Assembly (NCBI RefSeq): GCF_014490575.1
Contig: NZ_CP061033.1
Coordinates: 2,142,898-2,206,897 of the forward strand
Length of the DNA stretch: 64,000 nt
Direction of reading: 5' to 3'
From: Corynebacterium zhongnanshanii
Lineage (GTDB): Bacteria; Actinomycetota; Actinomycetes; Mycobacteriales; Mycobacteriaceae
The notes under the pieces are model-generated. The model did not search any database. It was not told the DNA's origin and saw only the letters and a list, made by a program, of their open reading frames with translations. Shown piece after piece: positions 28,367-37,527 of this stretch; the stretch's first letter is position 1; every line of letters begins with the position of its first letter. The translations under genes and the position numbers were made by a program.

Positions 28367-28395
28367 AGGCCGCCAGCTTACAACGCTGGCGGCCT
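28367..28395 (+). terminator. Hairpin after pknB
   Basis: Arms AGGCCGCCAGC (28367-28377) and GCTGGCGGCCT (28385-28395) with a 7-base loop lie 23 bases after the pknB stop. There is no clear T-run, so termination is inferred from position and stem strength. Confidence 0.6.
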
Positions 28396-28451
28396 TAGGC
28401 CTGCGCTGCCGGCCTGCGCTGCCGTAGGCTTTTCGTCTAATTACGAGGGGG

Positions 28452-28554
28452 AGTGTCTTAGAACGTAGTTTCGATGAAATGCGGTTTTCTAAAACCGCAG
28501 GTCAGAAGGTTTTGGATTTTTTGGAGGCTCATCGAGTCGACGTTCTAAGACACT
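28452..28554. mobile_element. Palindromic repeat element, copy 1
   Basis: A ~103 bp intergenic element with terminal inverted repeats starting AGTGTCTTAGAACGT on both outer ends. The left arm has a few changes (AGTTTCGAT instead of CGACTCGAT); the right arm is intact. A small inner hairpin (GCGGTTTTCTAAAACCGC) and the word ACCGCAGGT are shared with copies 3 and 4. It lies between convergent pknB and leuS in the 359-base gap 28345-28703. The rest of that gap shows no gene. Confidence 0.75.
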
Positions 28555-28703
28555 TCCCCGCTGAGACGCTACCGATGAGGCAGCGCTGCGAGGCTGGGAA
28601 ACTGCTGCGCGGCTGTCATACAGCGCGCTGGATGGCACAGAATCTATAGAAGCTGCGCGCGGCGGCACTGCTACGCTACCAGCAGCCGCGCCGCGCTGCG
28701 CAG

Positions 28704-31613
28704 CTACTTCGCAACAATATTGACCATACGGCCAGGAACAACGATGATCTTGGCGATCGTCTTGCCCTCAATATGCCCTGCAACATTTGGCTCGGCCAGC
28801 GCTGCCGCCTCAACCTCATCCTGGGAAGCATCCGCCGCGACCACAATACGGCCACGAACCTTGCCCATGACCTGCACAGGGAGCTCGATGGTGTCATCCA
28901 CCAACCACTTCTCGTCCCACGTTGGGAACGGCTCAAACGTGATGGTGTCCGAGCCGCCCAGAATGGACCACATCTCCTCCGCAATGTGCGGCGCCACCGG
29001 AGACAGCATCTGCACCAGAGGAACCACAGCCGCGCGCGGCGCGCCCTCAGCCGCCGACGCGTACGTCTTCGTCAAGTAATTCACATACTCAATCAGCTTC
29101 GCCACGGCGGTGTTGTCCCGCAGCTCCGCATAGTCCTCGTGCACTCCGGCAACCGTGCGGTGCAATGCGCGCAGGTCGTCGTCGGTCAGCTCAGCGTCGG
29201 ACACCCGCGGCTGGCCCGTGGCCTCGTCCACTACCAGGCGCCACGCACGCTGCAGGAATCTCTGCGCGCCCACAACGTCCTTCGTGGCCCACGGGCGCGA
29301 CGTGTCCAGCGGCCCCATCGCCATCTCGTACACACGGAGCGTGTCCGCGCCGTAGCTGTCGCAGATCTCGTCCGGGGACACCGCGTTCTTCAGCGACTTG
29401 CCCATCTTGCCGTACTCCTGGAAGACCTCAACTTCCTGGCCCACAACAAATCCGGACTTCTCCGCGCCCTCGGCCGGCACGTAGTAGAATTTGCCGTCCC
29501 GCTCCTGGACTTCCTCGGCAGGCACGTACACGCCGCGCGCATCCGTGTAGGCATACGCCTGGATGTAGCCCTGGTTGTACAGGCGGTGGTACGGCTCGAA
29601 CGAGGAGACAAACCCCAGGTCAAACAGCACCTTGTGCCAGAAACGCGAGTACAGCAGGTGCAGCACAGCGTGCTCCACACCGCCGACGTACAGGTCCACA
29701 CCACCCGACGGACGCCCCTCACGCGGCCCCACCCAGTAGCGCTCGTTCTCCAGGTCCACGAACTTCTCGTCATTCGTGGGGTCGATGTAGCGCAGCTGGT
29801 ACCAGGACGAGCCGGCCCATTGCGGCATCACGTTCGTATCGCGCACGTACTCCTGCGGCCCGTTGCCGTCGCCCAGATCCAGCGTGACACTCACCCACTC
29901 GGTCGCCTTCGCCAGCGGCGGCTGCGGCACCGACTGCGCGTCCTCCGGGTCGAAGCTGACCGGCTTGTAGTCCTCCACTTCCGGCAGCTCCACCGGCAGC
30001 ATCGACTCCGGCAGCGCGTGCGCCACCCCATCCTTGCTGTACACAATCGGGAACGGCTCGCCCCAGTAACGCTGCCGAGCGAACAGCCAGTCGCGCAGCT
30101 TGTACTGAATCTTCCCGTGACCTGCGCCGTTGCTCTCCAGCCACGCGATCGCGGAGTCAATCGCCTCCGCCTGGCCCAGCCCGTTCAGGTCCAGCCCGGC
30201 GTCATTCTTCGAGTTGATGTGCCTCGCGTCCCCCACGAACGCCTCCTGGCTGACCTCGCCGTCCAGCACCGCCACGATCGGCAGCCCAAACACGGTCGCG
30301 AATTCGTAGTCGCGCGTGTCGTGCGCCGGCACGGCCATGATCGCGCCGGTGCCGTACCCCGTCAGCACGTAATCGGCGATGAACACCGGCACCTCCGCGC
30401 CGTTCACCGGATTGATCGCGTGAACGCCCAGGTAAACGCCCGTTTTTTCCTTATTTTCCTGACGTTCCAGGTCGCTCTTCGCCGCGATCGCCGCACGGTA
30501 GGCCTCTACCGCCTGAGATACCGACGCCGAGCCGTACGTCCATCGCTCATCAACCCCCTCATAGGCGTCCTCACCAACGGCTTCTACCAACTGATCCACC
30601 AGCTCATGCTCCGGGGCGAGCACCATGTACGTCGCTCCGAACAGGGTATCCGGACGGGTCGTGAACACATCAATACCGCCGGCTGGGGACTGGAACGTCA
30701 CCTCCGCACCACGGGACCGTCCGATCCAGTTGCGCTGCATGGACTTGACCTTGTCCGTCCAATCCAAATACTCCAGATCATCGATCAAACGATCCGAGTA
30801 CGCCGTGATGCGCATCATCCACTGCTGAAGATTCTTCCGGAACACGGGGAAGTTGCCGCGCTCCGAACGGCCATCAGCCGTGACCTCCTCATTCGCCAGC
30901 ACAGTGCCCAGGCCAGGGCACCAGTTCACCGTCGAGTTCGAGCGATACACCAACCGGTACTCATCCAAAATCTCCTGCTTCTCCGCAGCGCTTAAGGTTG
31001 CCCAGTCCTCGCGCTCAGCAGCCAGCTTCTCCTCCAACTCCGCAATCGGACGAGCAGCACCCTTCCCACCAGCAGGGTTCGTGGCCTCCGGATCAAACCA
31101 CGAGTTGAAAATCTGAAGGAAAATCCACTGAGTCCAGCGGTAATACTCCGTATCCGTCGTCGCAATCGCACGGCGCTTATCATGCCCCAATCCCAAACGC
31201 CCCAACTGACGCTCCATGTTCTCAATGTTCGCCATCGTGGTCGTCCGGGGATGAGTGCCGGTCTGGACGGCGTACTGTTCGGCTGGGAGACCGAAGGCGT
31301 CGTACCCCAACGTATGAAGCACATTGGCGCCCTTCATTCGGTGAAAACGCGCAAACACGTCCGTGGCAATGTAACCCAACGGGTGGCCGACATGCAGGCC
31401 AACGCCCGACGGATACGGGAACATATCCTGGATAAACTTGCGATCCTGCGGCAAATCCGAACCATCAGACAGCGGGCCAACAGGGTTCGCAGCATTAAAC
31501 GTTCCCTGGTCAGACCAATACTGCTGCCACTTCTTCTCAATCGCAGCCGCGAGCTGAGGAGTGTAACGGAACGCGCTGTTTTCGGGGGTTGCGGAATTGC
31601 CAGGGTTAGTCAT
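28704..31613 (-). CDS. leuS: Leucyl-tRNA synthetase
   Basis: A 969-residue class I aminoacyl-tRNA synthetase charging tRNA-Leu. The HIGH equivalent lies in [20 protein letters not shown], a CP1 editing domain follows, including a [19 protein letters not shown] motif, and the catalytic loop is [12 protein letters not shown]. The C-terminal anticodon-binding and tRNA-contact domains are present ([10 protein letters not shown]..., [11 protein letters not shown]). Length matches actinobacterial LeuRS (~950-970). The frame stays open to 31805, but ATG 31613 gives the conserved N-terminus ([10 protein letters not shown]...[10 protein letters not shown]) and is chosen. It is divergent from the SdpI-like gene with ~40 bases between. 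Confidence 0.96.
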   Translation of the reverse strand: MTNPGNSATPENSAFRYTPQLAAAIEKKWQQYWSDQGTFNAANPVGPLSDGSDLPQDRKFIQDMFPYPSGVGLHVGHPLGYIATDVFARFHRMKGANVLHTLGYDAFGLPAEQYAVQTGTHPRTTTMANIENMERQLGRLGLGHDKRRAIATTDTEYYRWTQWIFLQIFNSWFDPEATNPAGGKGAARPIAELEEKLAAEREDWATLSAAEKQEILDEYRLVYRSNSTVNWCPGLGTVLANEEVTADGRSERGNFPVFRKNLQQWMMRITAYSDRLIDDLEYLDWTDKVKSMQRNWIGRSRGAEVTFQSPAGGIDVFTTRPDTLFGATYMVLAPEHELVDQLVEAVGEDAYEGVDERWTYGSASVSQAVEAYRAAIAAKSDLERQENKEKTGVYLGVHAINPVNGAEVPVFIADYVLTGYGTGAIMAVPAHDTRDYEFATVFGLPIVAVLDGEVSQEAFVGDARHINSKNDAGLDLNGLGQAEAIDSAIAWLESNGAGHGKIQYKLRDWLFARQRYWGEPFPIVYSKDGVAHALPESMLPVELPEVEDYKPVSFDPEDAQSVPQPPLAKATEWVSVTLDLGDGNGPQEYVRDTNVMPQWAGSSWYQLRYIDPTNDEKFVDLENERYWVGPREGRPSGGVDLYVGGVEHAVLHLLYSRFWHKVLFDLGFVSSFEPYHRLYNQGYIQAYAYTDARGVYVPAEEVQERDGKFYYVPAEGAEKSGFVVGQEVEVFQEYGKMGKSLKNAVSPDEICDSYGADTLRVYEMAMGPLDTSRPWATKDVVGAQRFLQRAWRLVVDEATGQPRVSDAELTDDDLRALHRTVAGVHEDYAELRDNTAVAKLIEYVNYLTKTYASAAEGAPRAAVVPLVQMLSPVAPHIAEEMWSILGGSDTITFEPFPTWDEKWLVDDTIELPVQVMGKVRGRIVVAADASQDEVEAAALAEPNVAGHIEGKTIAKIIVVPGRMVNIVAK

Positions 31614-31652
31614 GTTTAGCCATTGTAGTAGACCGGGTTTACACTGGATAAC

Positions 31653-32327
31653 ATGATTGTCTTGACCGTGATCCTGGCAGTGCTTGGCGTGGCGATTCTG
31701 GCTATCGGCGCCGCGGGAATTGCCGGTATTTTGCCTGGTAACTCCGTGATTGGTTTGCGAATCCCGGAGGTTCGGAAGTCCAAAGAGATGTGGGTCATGG
31801 GGCACAAGATTGCCGGGCCGGCATGGGCCGGCGCGGGGCTGGCGCTGCTGGGGGCTGCGCTGGTGTCCCTGAGGGCGTCCGGGTTTCTGTGGCTGATTAT
31901 CGCGATGCTGGTGATCGGCGCGCTGGTACTTCTAGGGATGGGCGCCGGGATGGCGGCGCATGCGCTTGCTCAGATCGATGCACGGCGTAAGGCGGCGGAG
32001 GCTTCGGCTGAGGGCGGCTGCTGCTCTGAGGATGGGGGCTGCGGCTGCGGATCGGCTGATGGTGATGCTGGAGCGTGCGGCACGGGTGAGGCTGACGGTG
32101 CTGGTGCTGGTGCTGCTGGCGCTGCCGCACAACACGGCTGCAGTAGCACTGGCCAGCCGACCGCCGCGGAATGTGCCAGCGGCAATGCCTGCGGCTCCTG
32201 TTCTTTGAATGGTGCCTGCGAAGGCGGCGGAGCTGCCTTCGACACCGCAGGCACTGCACGCGTCAGCACCGCCACCCCTGATGTGGCGGCTGCGCGTCAG
32301 GCGGCTGCTGTTCAGGATCAGCGTTAG
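31653..32327 (+). CDS. SdpI-family-like membrane protein with Cys-rich tail
   Basis: A 224-residue protein with three membrane spans in the first ~115 residues and the segment [14 protein letters not shown]...[13 protein letters not shown], resembling the conserved region of SdpI/YhfL-type proteins (in Bacillus SdpI is an immunity protein; no such role is claimed here). The remaining ~105 residues are a cytoplasmic or extracellular Gly/Ala-rich tail containing ten cysteines ([13 protein letters not shown]..., [14 protein letters not shown]). That could bind metal or be oxidised. Divergent from leuS. Confidence 0.65.
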   Translation: MIVLTVILAVLGVAILAIGAAGIAGILPGNSVIGLRIPEVRKSKEMWVMGHKIAGPAWAGAGLALLGAALVSLRASGFLWLIIAMLVIGALVLLGMGAGMAAHALAQIDARRKAAEASAEGGCCSEDGGCGCGSADGDAGACGTGEADGAGAGAAGAAAQHGCSSTGQPTAAECASGNACGSCSLNGACEGGGAAFDTAGTARVSTATPDVAAARQAAAVQDQR

Positions 32328-32348
32328 AGGTCTGCTGCTTAAAGTTTG

Positions 32349-32404
32349 CTGTCGCTTGCTGTCTGAAGCTGCTGCCTGATTCTGTCGCTTGCTGTCTGAA
32401 GCTG
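32349..32404. repeat. Short tandem direct repeat in an intergenic gap
   Basis: The ~23 base word CTGTCGCTTGCTGTCTGAAG... occurs at 32349-32371 and again at about 32382-32404, a period of 33 bases. It lies in the non-coding 271-base gap between the SdpI-like gene and the ribokinase gene. No gene is seen there. Confidence 0.7.
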
Positions 32405-32451
32405 GCGCCTGAAGCTTGCTGGCTGCTGTTTAGACCTTCTTTTTCGCAGGG

Positions 32452-32553
32452 AGTGTCTTAGAACGTCGACTCGATACATCGCATTTTCAATGCTACTTTC
32501 CTGACCTGGGCTTATTGTTTTCTCAGGAAAATCCATTCGACGTTCGCAGACAC
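32452..32553. mobile_element. Palindromic repeat element, copy 2 (degenerate)
   Basis: Left arm AGTGTCTTAGAACGTCGACT is intact. The right arm is diverged (read from the outside GGTGTCTGCGAACGTCGAAT), and the inner sequence differs from copies 1, 3 and 4. Element length (~102 bp) is conserved, suggesting an older or differently filled member. It lies 46 bases before the ribokinase start. Confidence 0.65.
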
Positions 32554-32598
32554 CCTTCGAAAGACAAAGAATAGTCAGGCAATGTTAGCGTACATCTT

Positions 32599-33534
32599 AT
32601 GAGCACCACAGTCGTCGTCTGCGGAACCATCAACGTAGACACCTTCGTATCAGTCAACAAGTTCCCCGTCGCAGGCGAGACCATCATCGGTGAGCAAGGG
32701 CCCCAATCACTGGGCGGCAAGGGCGCCAACCAGGCGGTGGCCTGCGCATTGATGGGTCCACACACCGTGCTGCTCAGCGCTGTCGGCAACGACCCCAACG
32801 GCGACATGGCCGTCGCAGAACTCCAAGACCGCGGCGTGAATGTGGAGTATGTGGAGCACACCGATCTACCCACTGGCCAGGCGTTCATCATGAACGACTC
32901 GGAAGGCGAGAACATCATCATCGTGACCTCTGGTGCGAATCAGGTGGTGAACCCGTCGCTGCAAAGGCCCATCGTCCAGCGGCTACGGCAGCAGGGGAGC
33001 GTGCCAGTGGTCTTGGCACAGGGTGAACTCACCCCTGAGCACAGCGCGCTTCTGCCACGCCTGGTGCAGAATTCAGACTCCAGGCTTGTGTTGAATCTGG
33101 CGCCGGTGACCACGCGTGACCAGGACTTATTGCGCACCGCGAACCCTCTGATCGTCAATGCCACCGAGGCTCGTGACGTGCTGGAACTAGACTTCGACAC
33201 GCCTATCGAGCAGGTGCTAGAACAGCTCACGAAACTATCGCAGTCGGTGGTCGTGACCCTCGGCGCGCAGGGCGCAGTGGTGGTCGACGAAGGCCGCTCG
33301 GCCGCAGAAGCCGTCTGGATTCCTGCGGCAAAGCTTGACCAGGTGGTGGACACCACGGGCGCCGGAGACGCCTTCGTTGGCACAGTCACAGCCGCCCTGG
33401 CGGAAGGTGCGACTCTGGTTGAGGCCTGCCGCCTCGGAAACGCCGCCGGCGCTTTGGCCACGCAAAAGCGCGGCGCGGCAACCAGCTACGCAAACGCCGC
33501 TGAGGTGAAAGCCCTCGCAGCTCAGGCTCAGTAG
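32599..33534 (+). CDS. rbsK: Ribokinase
   Basis: A 311-residue PfkB-family sugar kinase phosphorylating D-ribose at O5. N-terminal substrate motif VCGTINVDTFVSVNKFP, the di-glycine GGKGANQAVACALMG, and the C-terminal anion hole/catalytic DTTGAGDAFVGT (catalytic Asp) are present. First gene of an operon with a nucleoside hydrolase and an MFS permease, the same set as the uridine/ribose locus of C. glutamicum. No ribosome site precedes the ATG, so a leaderless transcript is possible. An imperfect palindrome ATGTTAGCGTACAT at 32582-32595 just before the start could be an operator. No LacI-type regulator gene is adjacent. Confidence 0.9.
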   Translation: MSTTVVVCGTINVDTFVSVNKFPVAGETIIGEQGPQSLGGKGANQAVACALMGPHTVLLSAVGNDPNGDMAVAELQDRGVNVEYVEHTDLPTGQAFIMNDSEGENIIIVTSGANQVVNPSLQRPIVQRLRQQGSVPVVLAQGELTPEHSALLPRLVQNSDSRLVLNLAPVTTRDQDLLRTANPLIVNATEARDVLELDFDTPIEQVLEQLTKLSQSVVVTLGAQGAVVVDEGRSAAEAVWIPAAKLDQVVDTTGAGDAFVGTVTAALAEGATLVEACRLGNAAGALATQKRGAATSYANAAEVKALAAQAQ

Positions 33535-33626
33535 CACGCCGCCTGCTCACAGCGCGCACCACAGCAGCACCGCGTCCACAGCAGCACGCCGCGCCGCAGC
33601 AGCGCCGCGCCGAAACTTCAGGCACC

Positions 33627-34691
33627 ATGAATACCATGACTACCGATCAGCATTCACCACCACGCACACCGCAGAAAATCATCCTGGACTGCGACCCCGG
33701 CCATGACGACGCCATCGCCCTTCTCCTCGCACACGGCAACCCCAACCTCGACCTGTTGGCGGTGACTACCGTCGCCGGCAACCAAACCTTGGAGAAGGTT
33801 ACAGCCAACGCCCGCGCCGTCGCGCGCGTCGGCAACATCCACAGCATCCCTTTCGCCGCGGGCGCGTCCCGCCCTCTGCTGGGCCCGCAGCTCATCCCGG
33901 AGGAGATCCACGGCGATTCCGGCCTTGATGGCCCTACGCTCCCCACTCCAGATGTGGAGCTGGCCTCCACGCATGCGGTGAATTTGATCGCGGAGATCAT
34001 CGAGGCCCATGCCCCCGGCGAGGTGACCCTCGTCCCCACGGGCGCGCTGACCAACATTGCGCTGTTCGCGCGCATGTATCCGCACCTCGTGGAGCGCGTC
34101 GGCGGCGTGACGTTGATGGGCGGCGGCCATCACACGGGCAACATGACTCCCGCCGCGGAGTTCAACATCCTGGCCGATCCGGAGGCTGCTCAGATCGTGT
34201 TCGAGGAGCCGTGGCCTGTGACGATGGTGGGGCTCGACGTGACGCACCAGGTGCTTGCGGTGCCGGAGCGGTTGGAGCAGTTGAAGTCTGTGGGCACGGA
34301 TGTGTCCCAGTTCGTTGCGGAATTGATTGAGTTTTTCGGCGCGGCGTACATGAAGGAGCGTCACTATCCTGGCCCGCCGATGCATGATCCTTTGGCCGTG
34401 GCGGCGGTGGCCGATCCGTCGATGCTGCGGGTGGTGCGGGCGCCGGTTTCTGTGGAGACGCAGGGTGCCCACGCGCGGGGCCAGACGATCGTGGACCTGC
34501 GTCGTACGTGGAATGCGCAGGGTGGTGGGAACTCGCCGTCGTCGTTAGGAATTGCCGACGACGCCGAAGCCTCCGATTCATTAGTCCCCATCCCCAAGCA
34601 TTACGTTGCGTTCGATGTGGATGTTGAGAGATTTTGGTCGGTTTTGGTCGATGCGCTGACGCGCATCGGTGACACAGGTTTTAGGGAGTAG
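33627..34691 (+). CDS. Nucleoside hydrolase (uridine-type)
   Basis: A 354-residue ribohydrolase that cleaves the N-glycosidic bond of nucleosides to free ribose and base. The calcium-binding signature DCDPGHDDAIALLLA opens the protein (about 14-29). NPNLDLLAVTTVAGNQTLEKVTANA, LMGGGHHTGNMTPAAEFNILADPEAA and MHDPLAV complete the active-site pattern of the IUNH family. Freed ribose is the substrate of the adjacent ribokinase, so a role in uridine use (uriH-like) is likely. ATG 33627 or 33636 may be used. The next gene starts 6 bases after the stop. Confidence 0.9.
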   Translation: MNTMTTDQHSPPRTPQKIILDCDPGHDDAIALLLAHGNPNLDLLAVTTVAGNQTLEKVTANARAVARVGNIHSIPFAAGASRPLLGPQLIPEEIHGDSGLDGPTLPTPDVELASTHAVNLIAEIIEAHAPGEVTLVPTGALTNIALFARMYPHLVERVGGVTLMGGGHHTGNMTPAAEFNILADPEAAQIVFEEPWPVTMVGLDVTHQVLAVPERLEQLKSVGTDVSQFVAELIEFFGAAYMKERHYPGPPMHDPLAVAAVADPSMLRVVRAPVSVETQGAHARGQTIVDLRRTWNAQGGGNSPSSLGIADDAEASDSLVPIPKHYVAFDVDVERFWSVLVDALTRIGDTGFRE

Positions 34692-34696
34692 AGCTT

Positions 34697-36160
34697 ATGA
34701 GTGTTCATGAGGGTGTTGGGCGTGAGGCTGGCGTCGGGGTAATAAAGGACCCGGTGGATTCTCGCCGCGGCGGTTTACCACTGTTGATGGTGGTGTTGAT
34801 TGCGGCGGCGGTGGCGTTTCAGCTGAATGCGTCGATGTTGTCTCCGGTGCTGAGCACGATGGCGCGGGAGTTGAACACGGATGAGGCGACGGTGGGGCTG
34901 ACGCAGACCGCGTTTTTCACTGGCGGTGCGCTGTGCGGGCTGTTCTTGCCGAGGTTGTCCGACATCGTGGGGCGCCGGCGGATTTTGCTGATTATGTTGT
35001 CGGTGATGGCGCTGGGCGGTTTGGCCGCGGCGCTGGCTCCGAATATTGGGGTGTTGTTGGTGGCGCGTGCGCTGCAGGGTATTGCGGGGCCGACGATTCC
35101 AATGACGCTGATTATTTTGCGGAGCCAGGTGAAGAACGAGGTGCGCCTGGGTACGTTGATGGGCTTGATTGCCGCGATTAATGGGGGAGTGGCTGGTTTG
35201 GATGTGCTGGTTGCTGGCTGGATGGCGGACCACTGGGGCTTCCGTTCGGTGTTCTGGCTGATCGCGATTGTGGGGGCGATAGCGGTGGTGTTCGTGGCGT
35301 TGTGGGCTCCGGAGTCTCGTCCGTCTGAGGGTGTTCGGATGGATTGGTTGGGAGCGCTGTTTTTGGTGGTGTCCGTGTGCGCTGTGACGTTGGCTGCGAA
35401 TGAGGCCGGCAAGGCAGCCGCTGCGAACTGGGCTTTTGTGGTCGGTGCGGTGGTGCTGTGCTTGGTGATGTTCGCTGTCTTTTGGAAGTGGGAGAAGCGG
35501 CATGAGCAGCCGTTGGTGGCGCCGAAGTATCTGAAGCGTCGTCATACGTGGGGCCTGTTGTTGACGACGGTGTTGACGATGACGGGCGTGTTCGCTGCGG
35601 TAAATGGTGTGGCTGTGTCTTTGGCTCAGAACCCTTCGGCTGGTTTTGGTTTGAGTCCGAGTATGGCGTCCTTGTTGCTGTTGACGCCGTATGCCCTGAT
35701 TGGTTGGTTTGTGGGTCCGTTTGCTGGAAATCTTGCTCCGAAGGTGGGCTACGGGCGGCTGTTGCGCGTGGGTAATGTTTCCTCGGCAGTGCTGCTGCTG
35801 GTGCTGGCGCTGGTGGGCGTCCAGTCCGTGTTTGTACTGGTGGCTGCGGTGATCCTGCTGGGCGTGACGTATGCCGGCATTGGAAATATTGTGTTGAACA
35901 ACTTGGGTGTGGTGAACAGCCCGAAGGAGTACGAGGGCTTCTTGCCGGGTATGAACTCGGCGGCCTTTAACTTGGGTGCTGGTATTTCCTTCGCGATCCT
36001 TCCTGTGTTCCAGGTGGCCGGTTCCCCCGAGGGCGCTACGTCCTCGGGCGGTTACACCACGGCGTTCCTTGTGGCGGCTGGCATTCTGGCGCTGTCTGTG
36101 GCGAGCTCCTTCTTTATTCCGAAGAAGACTGCTGCTCAGGAAGAGGGCGAGATTGTGTAG
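34697..36160 (+). CDS. MFS permease, probable nucleoside/ribose importer
   Basis: A 487-residue major facilitator protein with about 14 hydrophobic segments. The loop 2-3 signature LFLPRLSDIVGRRRILLI and a motif-C-like stretch in the fifth span are visible. Co-transcription with ribokinase and nucleoside hydrolase, 6 bases apart, argues for uptake of uridine or ribose (uriT-like), as known for C. glutamicum. The sequence alone resembles the drug:H+ antiporter DHA2 subgroup, so export cannot be excluded. The 3' end overlaps the convergent CPBP protease gene by 47 bases. Confidence 0.82.
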   Translation: MSVHEGVGREAGVGVIKDPVDSRRGGLPLLMVVLIAAAVAFQLNASMLSPVLSTMARELNTDEATVGLTQTAFFTGGALCGLFLPRLSDIVGRRRILLIMLSVMALGGLAAALAPNIGVLLVARALQGIAGPTIPMTLIILRSQVKNEVRLGTLMGLIAAINGGVAGLDVLVAGWMADHWGFRSVFWLIAIVGAIAVVFVALWAPESRPSEGVRMDWLGALFLVVSVCAVTLAANEAGKAAAANWAFVVGAVVLCLVMFAVFWKWEKRHEQPLVAPKYLKRRHTWGLLLTTVLTMTGVFAAVNGVAVSLAQNPSAGFGLSPSMASLLLLTPYALIGWFVGPFAGNLAPKVGYGRLLRVGNVSSAVLLLVLALVGVQSVFVLVAAVILLGVTYAGIGNIVLNNLGVVNSPKEYEGFLPGMNSAAFNLGAGISFAILPVFQVAGSPEGATSSGGYTTAFLVAAGILALSVASSFFIPKKTAAQEEGEIV

Positions 36161-37373
36161 CCTGCGGCTGCGCCGGCTGCTCGGGCTGCGCTGAGTGCCC
36201 CGGCGCGGCCGGCTTTGCGGGCTGCGCGCCCGCTGGCGGCTGGGTGCGCCTGCCTCGCGGAGCTGCAGTGCGCGTGCCTCGCGGAGCTGCAGTGCGCGTG
36301 CCCTGCTGCGCGGGCTCGAACACTAACGCCGCTCCCGCCACGCTCTGCGGAGGCGCTGCCACGAGCGGCTCATCCGGAGCAAGCGGGTGTTCCGGCGGCA
36401 GGAACACCCGCGTCCGGTCGCCTTCCCACATCTCCTTCAACTGTCGATTCCACAGGAAGAAAACCGTCAGCACGATCGTCAACCCGGAAGAAAAGAGCAC
36501 AGACTCCCAAGGAATCTCGGTGGCATTCACATCATTAACCTCGAAGACTCCACTCGAAAAAACCATCACATTATTGGCAATGTGCAAAGCCATCGGCAGC
36601 TCAAGGCCACCCGTCTTATGCGCCAACAGAGCCATGCACGCAGCAAACACCGTGATGTCGATCAGACCCACCCAGTTGTAGTCGTGCGCTACCGTGAACA
36701 GCACCAACGGCACCAGATAACAAATCCACGGGTTGCGAACATACGCTCCCAAGAACTGGGGGAGCACACCTCGAAACACCAGCTCCTCCGCAATGGCCTG
36801 CGCAGGAACCATCGTAAAGACGACTATCAGCAGGCCGAGGGCCTGGGGTTGGAGAACCGCGGCGTCGGGCCCATTATCGGCAATTGACGCCCCCCTGCCA
36901 ATCAGGAACAGACCAAGAAACACAAACGCCATTCGCCACAACCCGGCCCAGAACAAGCGCCAACGCACTCGGCCGGCCACCGACCAGGCGAAACCCCACG
37001 CGCGGCCCGAGCCCAAGCGGATGCCGAACCAGCACGCAGGGATCAGAATCGCCAGGGACCCCAACAGGAAAAATATGAACACAGGATCGCTCATGTCATC
37101 CATGGGGAGTAGCGAATCTTCAGACGACCCGCTCTCGCCGGGGTCCATCATCAGATAGACGACAACGAAGAGAAGAACGCTGAGCACGCCATACAGCACC
37201 GCGGCGATCAGCAGCTCCAAAACAGGGCGCCACCAGCGATAACGCTCATTCAACAGAGCCACACGGTGAAAAGGAACAGTTGTCTCCACATACGCATCAT
37301 GATGAAACGGAGCGGTCTGCACGGCCGGTGCTGCGTCATCCGGACGGGCTGCACGAGAGTTCAATTCGGACAT
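36114..37373 (-). CDS. CPBP-family intramembrane metalloprotease
   Basis: A 419-residue membrane protein of the CAAX protease/bacteriocin-processing (Abi, CPBP) family. Eight or so hydrophobic segments surround the motifs AIAEELVFRGVLPQF (paired glutamates and Arg) and FTVAHDYNW, followed later by ALHIANN, which supply the predicted metal ligands. Its substrate is unknown. The cytoplasmic C-terminal ~85 residues are low complexity with an eight-residue tandem repeat (GTRTAAPR) coded at about 36240-36305 and a Pro/Ala/Gln tail. These are absent from typical members. The tail reads through the end of the convergent MFS gene. Confidence 0.85.
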   Translation of the reverse strand: MSELNSRAARPDDAAPAVQTAPFHHDAYVETTVPFHRVALLNERYRWWRPVLELLIAAVLYGVLSVLLFVVVYLMMDPGESGSSEDSLLPMDDMSDPVFIFFLLGSLAILIPACWFGIRLGSGRAWGFAWSVAGRVRWRLFWAGLWRMAFVFLGLFLIGRGASIADNGPDAAVLQPQALGLLIVVFTMVPAQAIAEELVFRGVLPQFLGAYVRNPWICYLVPLVLFTVAHDYNWVGLIDITVFAACMALLAHKTGGLELPMALHIANNVMVFSSGVFEVNDVNATEIPWESVLFSSGLTIVLTVFFLWNRQLKEMWEGDRTRVFLPPEHPLAPDEPLVAAPPQSVAGAALVFEPAQQGTRTAAPRGTRTAAPRGRRTQPPAGAQPAKPAAPGHSAQPEQPAQPQATQSRPLPEQQSSSE

Positions 37374-37527
37374 GCACTTACAGTAGCAGGCAGGCTACAC
37401 AGGCTCTACGACGAAATCGAACACAGGATAACAGCTAGCTGAAAACGCTATCTGACCTGGCGTGTTCGAATACTTTTCGGCCAACTGCACACCAATGTAG
37501 GACGAGGTCACTAAAGTAAATCCCGTG

